A stretch of 18,389 nt of DNA from an uncultured Ruminococcus sp. (lineage in GTDB: Bacteria; Bacillota; Clostridia; Oscillospirales; CAG-272): positions 1 to 18,389 of the forward strand of contig CACYWX010000014.1 of assembly GCA_902778205.1 (NCBI GenBank), written 5' to 3'. The translations under genes and the position numbers were made by a program. Below the pieces are notes generated by a model, which ran no database searches, was not told where the DNA came from, and saw nothing but the letters and a program-made list of their open reading frames with translations. This document shows positions 15,229 to 18,389 of this stretch, one piece after another (positions within the stretch are counted from its first letter, which is position 1; each line of letters opens with the position of its first letter).

Positions 15229-15275
15229 GTTTGTTTCCTGACCGAAACAGAACCGACTCAAAGTTCAATAACCGG

Positions 15276-15307
15276 AAAACAGACGTCTTTGCAGGCGTCT
15301 GTTTTTT
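15276..15307 (+). terminator. Rho-independent terminator of rplJ-rplL
   Basis: AAAACAGACG (15276-15285) and CGTCTGTTTT (15296-15305) form a perfect 10-bp stem around 10 bases, with a T run to 15307. Confidence 0.95.
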
Positions 15308-15371
15308 GCGGTAAAGGATACTTTAAGTCAGCAAAATGCATTTTCGCCGATTTCTATATCATTTGATTTCA

Positions 15372-15493
15372 GCAGACTCTCCTTCCACCGCGAGCGGTCC
15401 CCCTCCCTCTGAGAGGGAGGCAGGAGGGCGGCCTTTCCTTACGGCTCCCTCCCAGAGGGAGCTGTCAGCTGTGCTGACTGAAGGAGAATCTGC
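15372..15493. repeat. MITE-like / palindromic interspersed element, about 122 bp
   Basis: Terminal inverted repeats of 14 bp with one mismatch (15372-15385 and 15480-15493) enclose four small hairpins. These are ACCGC/GCGGT (15387-15398), CCTCCCTC/GAGGGAGG (15402-15420), GCTCCCTC/GAGGGAGC (15444-15462) and GTCAGC/GCTGAC (15464-15478). The wording CTCCCTC...GAGGGAGCTGTCAGC resembles short non-coding repeats I associate with gut Clostridia. It has no coding capacity. It lies just after the serpin gene (leftward), which lacks a normal terminator, so it may end that transcript. Confidence 0.7.
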
Positions 15494-15534
15494 CATACAC
15501 AGAACCACTGACTTATAGTATTATTATCCTGCCC

Positions 15535-16806
15535 TTACTCCGCCGGGTTTTCCACCGTCCCCATAAACAGCGGGATGCCGTCCGCGTCGGCGATGACGAA
15601 GAGGAAGGGGCGGTCCAGATAGACCTCGGGCGTGGGGTCGGGCATGAAGGCGGTGGTATTGAAGGTGATGCCCGTCACGGCGGCGGCCTTCGTCCCGTGC
15701 TCGTTCAGAATGACCTTCGCCTTCTGGAGAATGTCCGAGACCGCCACGTTGTTCTCTCCCGTCGCCGAAAGCCCACCAAGTTCAGCCTGATCCGTGAAGA
15801 GGGAGCCCAGACCCAGGGCGGCGGTCACGTCGTTGAGCCCCAGGGTGGTCTCATACTCGAACTTCGGGATGGACACGAAGCACTTGCGGGAAGAGGAGTA
15901 TGCGGATTTCAGAATCCCGTCCAGATCCATGGACTGAACGTATTCCGCCGTGCCGCCTTCCGGGAGCACCGCCACGAACCGGTACCCGTCCTTGTAGGGC
16001 TTGGAGAAGCCCACGCCGCCGGGGGTCTCGAAGTATCCGTATTCCGTGGAGTAGAGAAAGTCCGTTCTCACGCTCCCGCCGTCCGCCGTAGTGAAGGTCC
16101 CCTCCTGCACGTCGCTCTCCTCGTACTGCTCCTCCCAGACGCCGTCGAAGAGCACGGCGTTCAGAAGCACCATGGCGGCCTCGGGATCCAGCTCGTCCAG
16201 CAGGGAGGGGATCATGCCGTCGGTCTTGTCATTGACCCAGCCGTTGATCCGGCCGAGAGCCTCCCCGTCGAAGGGCAGGGACTCCGCCTCCGCCGCATAG
16301 TAGTTCTCCGCCACCTTCCGGAAGTCCTCGGAGAGGGAGAAGGACGCGGAATTGCTCCAGATCGAGTTGGCCACGTCCACCGCGGAGTTCTCCGTGGCGG
16401 CCAGCTTGTTGGTCAGGGTGTAGAGATATTCGTTCAGTTCCTCCGTTCCCATGCCGAGGGCGGCTTCAAAGTCGGCCTTTGTCTCGCCCAGCGCGCCGTT
16501 CGAGGTGAGGGCCAGGGCGTAGTACAGGGACAGGGGGGAGAGGATCACGTTTCCGTCCGCCTTCTTCGCGGCCTCCTTGTAGAACCGCTCCGAGAAGGAC
16601 GTAAGGGCGTCGGTGACCCGGGCGTCCGCTTCGGCTCCCACGGGATCCTTCTCCGCGGCAGCCAGGGGTACGGGCGCGGTCAGGGTCTCCGTCTCCGCAT
16701 TGTCCGCCGGCTGTCCGGGATCCGGATCGGGTGCGGTCTCGGCGCAGGACGCCAGCAGGAGCAGGGAAGCGAGAAGGGCGGATAAGACTTTGTTTTTCGT
16801 TTTCAT
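15535..16806 (-). CDS. Serpin-family protease inhibitor, surface lipoprotein
   Basis: A 423-residue serpin. Residues 1-20 form a lipoprotein signal with Cys21 as the acylated residue (LLAS then C). A spacer of about 40 Pro/Ala/Glu/Thr-rich residues follows. The serpin fold runs from about 62 to the end: NVILSPLSLYYALAL (86-100), LLNAVLFDGVWEEQYE (214-229), and the C-terminal signature DRPFLFVI plus LFMGTVENP. The reactive-loop hinge NEHGTKAAAVT (368-378) has the small residues required for loop insertion, so the protein is probably inhibitory. Counting from Gly371 as P15 puts P1-P1' at Thr385-Ala386. The start at 16806 is set by the signal peptide; the GGAGG upstream is at a long 14-base spacing. 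Family members in gut bacteria inhibit host elastase-like proteases. Confidence 0.93.
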   Translation of the reverse strand: MKTKNKVLSALLASLLLLASCAETAPDPDPGQPADNAETETLTAPVPLAAAEKDPVGAEADARVTDALTSFSERFYKEAAKKADGNVILSPLSLYYALALTSNGALGETKADFEAALGMGTEELNEYLYTLTNKLAATENSAVDVANSIWSNSASFSLSEDFRKVAENYYAAEAESLPFDGEALGRINGWVNDKTDGMIPSLLDELDPEAAMVLLNAVLFDGVWEEQYEESDVQEGTFTTADGGSVRTDFLYSTEYGYFETPGGVGFSKPYKDGYRFVAVLPEGGTAEYVQSMDLDGILKSAYSSSRKCFVSIPKFEYETTLGLNDVTAALGLGSLFTDQAELGGLSATGENNVAVSDILQKAKVILNEHGTKAAAVTGITFNTTAFMPDPTPEVYLDRPFLFVIADADGIPLFMGTVENPAE

Positions 16807-16844
16807 TTGGATTGGATTTTCCTCCGTTTGGTTCGTTTCGGGAA

Positions 16845-16873
16845 TTAGACGCCGGAGTCCTGTGAAAAGTTCC
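16845..16873 (-). promoter_or_regulatory. ECF-sigma-type promoter of the serpin gene
   Basis: On the minus strand GGAACTT (16867-16873), 15 bp, then CGTCTAA (16845-16851). This matches the general ECF promoter form (GGAAC-type -35, CGTC-type -10). The predicted start near 16838 leaves a leader of about 30 bases containing the ribosome binding site. No sigma-A promoter of similar quality is visible. The assignment is by motif only. Confidence 0.6.
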
Positions 16874-16963
16874 CGTGCGCATCGTGACGAGGACACGGAG
16901 GATTCCGGAACGGCAGGAAAAGAGAAGCGGGAATTCCTTTTTTCGGCTGATTTGAAGGAACGG

Positions 16964-16992
16964 TTGCGCGGCGGCGGACTTTATGCTATAAT
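16964..16992 (+). promoter_or_regulatory. Sigma-A promoter of rimM-trmD
   Basis: TTGCGC (16964-16969), 17 bp, perfect TATAAT (16987-16992) with TGC before it (extended -10). The start would be near 16999, so the 17008 ATG lies almost at the 5' end. This favours 17029 as the rimM start. Confidence 0.88.
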
Positions 16993-17028
16993 ATAATCTG
17001 AATCATTATGGATTTTGGTGAGGCAGGC

Positions 17029-17553
17029 ATGGCAAAGCAGAAATATCTGGAATGCGGAAAGGCGGTATCCACCCACGGCGTCCGGGGGACCCTTCGGCTT
17101 GAGAGCTGGTGCGACACGCCGGACACCCTGGCCAGGCTCCGGACCCTGTACCGGAAGGACGCGGCCGGGGAGTTCGTCCCCATGCGGGTGCGGGCGGCGT
17201 CCGTGCAGAAGAGCATGGTGCTGGTGAGCTTCGAGGCGCTGACCTCCCTGGAGGAGGCCATCCCGTACAAGGGGACGGTGTTCTTCGCGGACCGGAACGA
17301 CATCCGGACGAAGAAGGGGGACGTGTTCGTGGCGGATCTTCTGGGCCTGTCCGTGACGGACGCGGAGACCGGCGAGAAATACGGGACCCTGTCCGAGGTG
17401 ATCTCCCCCGGCGGCCGGGACGTCTACGTGGTGGACGACGTGCGGGGCGGACAGTTCATGATCCCGGCCGTGTCGGAGTTTGTGAAGGAAATCGTGACGG
17501 AAGGCGAGCGGGAAGGGATCTACGTGTCCCTGATCGAGGGGATGCGGGAATGA
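17029..17553 (+). CDS. rimM: Ribosome maturation factor RimM
   Basis: A 174-residue RimM, a 16S rRNA processing factor that binds S19 in the 30S head during assembly. The N-terminal domain starts with YLECGKAVSTHGVRGTLRLE. The C-terminal PRC-barrel domain contains VADLLGLSVTDAETGEKYG and ends with IPAVSEFVKEIV, which is typical. The start at 17029 is chosen over the in-frame ATG at 17008 because GGTGAGG lies 5 bases before it, while the earlier ATG has no ribosome binding site. The stop overlaps the trmD start (ATGA). rpsP and the KH-protein gene, the usual upstream partners, are absent here; the operon begins at rimM with its own promoter. Confidence 0.96.
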   Translation: MAKQKYLECGKAVSTHGVRGTLRLESWCDTPDTLARLRTLYRKDAAGEFVPMRVRAASVQKSMVLVSFEALTSLEEAIPYKGTVFFADRNDIRTKKGDVFVADLLGLSVTDAETGEKYGTLSEVISPGGRDVYVVDDVRGGQFMIPAVSEFVKEIVTEGEREGIYVSLIEGMRE

Positions 17554-18272
17554 TGCGGATCGATATTCTGACGCTATTTCCGGAATACGTGGATTTTATC
17601 CTGTCGGAGAGCATCATCGGCCGGGCCAGACGGGCGGGCAAGCTGGACGTGCGGGCCCACAACATTCGGGACTGGTCCGAGGATAAGCACCGCCGGGTGG
17701 ACGATACGCCCTACGGAGGCGGACGGGGCATGCTCATGGCGGCTCCTCCCATCTGGCGGGCGTGGAAGGCCGTGACGGAGGAGGATTTCGAGAATCCGGC
17801 GGCGGTGAAGCGGAAGACCGTCTATCTCTCCCCCCGGGGGACGGTATTCAATCAGGAAAAGGCCAAGGAGTTCGCCGGGTACGATCAGCTCGTTCTCATC
17901 TGCGGCCACTACGAGGGCGTGGACGAGCGGCTCATCGAAGAGGTGGTGGACGAGGAGATCTCCGTGGGGGATTTCGTCCTGACCGGCGGCGAGCTCCCGG
18001 CCTGTCTGGTGGCGGACGCGGTGGGACGGCTCTGCGACGGGGTTCTGGCCCTGCCGGAGTGCTACGAGAACGAGAGCTTCGAGGGAGGGCTTCTGGAGTA
18101 TCCCCAGTACACCCGTCCCCCGGTGTGGATGGGGCGCGAGGTGCCGGAAGTGCTTCTGTCGGGCCATCACGCCAATATCGAGAAATGGCGGCGGGAGCAG
18201 TCCGAGCGGATCACCCGGGAACGCCGTCCGGATCTGCTGGGATCCGAGGCTGAGAACGGAAAGAAGGACTGA
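17550..18272 (+). CDS. trmD: tRNA (guanine-N1)-methyltransferase TrmD
   Basis: A 240-residue TrmD, which uses S-adenosylmethionine to methylate N1 of G37 in tRNAs and prevents frameshifting. Conserved parts are MRIDILTLFPEY (2-13), DDTPYGGGRGMLM (51-63), SPRG (94-97), LICGHYEGVDERLIE (116-130), EISVGDFVLTGGELP (136-150), GLLEYPQYTRP (180-190) and VLLSGHHANIEKW (201-213). The trefoil-knot methyltransferase core is therefore complete. Glu175 stands where the catalytic Asp169 of the Haemophilus enzyme would align. Two ATG codons are adjacent: 17550 overlaps rimM by four bases, and 17553 gives one residue less. Either may be used. No terminator follows within the few bases before the convergent gene. 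Confidence 0.97.
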   Translation: MMRIDILTLFPEYVDFILSESIIGRARRAGKLDVRAHNIRDWSEDKHRRVDDTPYGGGRGMLMAAPPIWRAWKAVTEEDFENPAAVKRKTVYLSPRGTVFNQEKAKEFAGYDQLVLICGHYEGVDERLIEEVVDEEISVGDFVLTGGELPACLVADAVGRLCDGVLALPECYENESFEGGLLEYPQYTRPPVWMGREVPEVLLSGHHANIEKWRREQSERITRERRPDLLGSEAENGKKD

Positions 18273-18282
18273 ACCTCCTCCG

Positions 18283-18389
18283 TCACTGAGGCGCGAGATA
18301 GGCGAGGATCCCGTTCGTGAGGCCCGCGGCGAAGAGGTTCGGCGAATAGGCCAGAAGGGCTGCGTCTCCGGGATTGGTGATGAAGCCCA
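18283..18389 (-). CDS. C-terminal end of an unidentified protein (5' truncated)
   Basis: A leftward open frame enters from the right edge and stops at TGA (18283-18285). The last 34 residues include FITNPGDAALLAYSPNLFAA and end in YLAPQ. I do not recognise the family. The stop lies 10 bases from the trmD stop, a tight convergent arrangement. The protein-like composition supports a real gene, but the fragment is too short to assign. Confidence 0.5.
   Translation of the reverse strand, partial: GFITNPGDAALLAYSPNLFAAGLTNGILAYLAPQ

Noticed and set aside
15336..15518. A 60-codon plus-strand frame across the hairpin element
   Set aside because: It runs through terminal inverted repeats and hairpins, has no ribosome binding site, and its sequence follows the repeat.
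15697..16785. A 362-codon plus-strand frame opposite the serpin gene
   Set aside because: It is antisense to a well-recognised serpin, repetitive in Gly/Val/Arg, and has no ribosome binding site.

Overview
The window looks like a chromosomal segment from a GC-rich member of the Firmicutes, most likely a gut-type Clostridia (Oscillospirales-like). This is inferred from strong GGAGG-type ribosome binding sites, consensus sigma-A promoters standing out of GC-rich DNA, an L10-type leader in front of rplJ-rplL, a Clostridia-style ECF sigma/anti-sigma pair, cytoplasmic mannosidases and a lipoprotein serpin. The species cannot be named from the sequence. There is no tRNA or rRNA gene, CRISPR array, insertion sequence or prophage gene. 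The only repeat-like items are two clusters of small hairpins, near 0.99-1.24 kb and at 15.37-15.49 kb.

Layout. 1-98: the last 31 codons of an unknown + strand gene. 205-825 (-): a YgjP/DUF45 metallopeptidase with its own terminator. 826-1259: a non-coding stretch rich in inverted repeats. 1260-1886 (-) and 2091-4904 (+): a divergent pair, SGNH hydrolase and GH38 alpha-mannosidase, sharing back-to-back promoters. 5067-6880 (+): an ECF sigma factor overlapping its membrane anti-sigma partner. 6925-8091 (-): an XRE-type regulator. 8257-10215 (-): a cytoplasmic GH92 alpha-mannosidase. 10335-10793 (-): an unknown 152-residue protein. 10911-12155 (+): the AAA+ ATPase RarA. 12165-13184 (-): a beta-propeller glycosidase-like protein. 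13375-13980 (+): a two-helix membrane protein with a zinc ribbon. 14056-15307: the rplJ-rplL transcription unit with promoter, leader, attenuator and terminator. 15372-15493: a MITE-like hairpin element. 15535-16806 (-): a serpin lipoprotein. 17029-18272 (+): rimM-trmD. 18283-18389 (-): the 3' end of an unknown gene.

How the genes may work together. The GH38, GH92, SGNH and propeller proteins all lack visible export signals. Together they suggest cytoplasmic breakdown of imported, possibly acylated, mannose-rich oligosaccharides such as those from N-glycans or yeast mannan. No transporter is present, so this is inference. The other theme is envelope or host response. The ECF sigma operon has an upstream motif (hexamer, 15 bp, CGTCTG), and the serpin gene, 11 kb away, has a very ECF-like promoter (GGAACTT, 15 bp, CGTCTAA). 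An ECF-controlled surface serpin is the most interesting hypothesis here. A second point worth checking is a near-consensus + strand promoter inside the 3' end of the 152-residue gene, which would make RNA antisense to that gene and a long leader for rarA.
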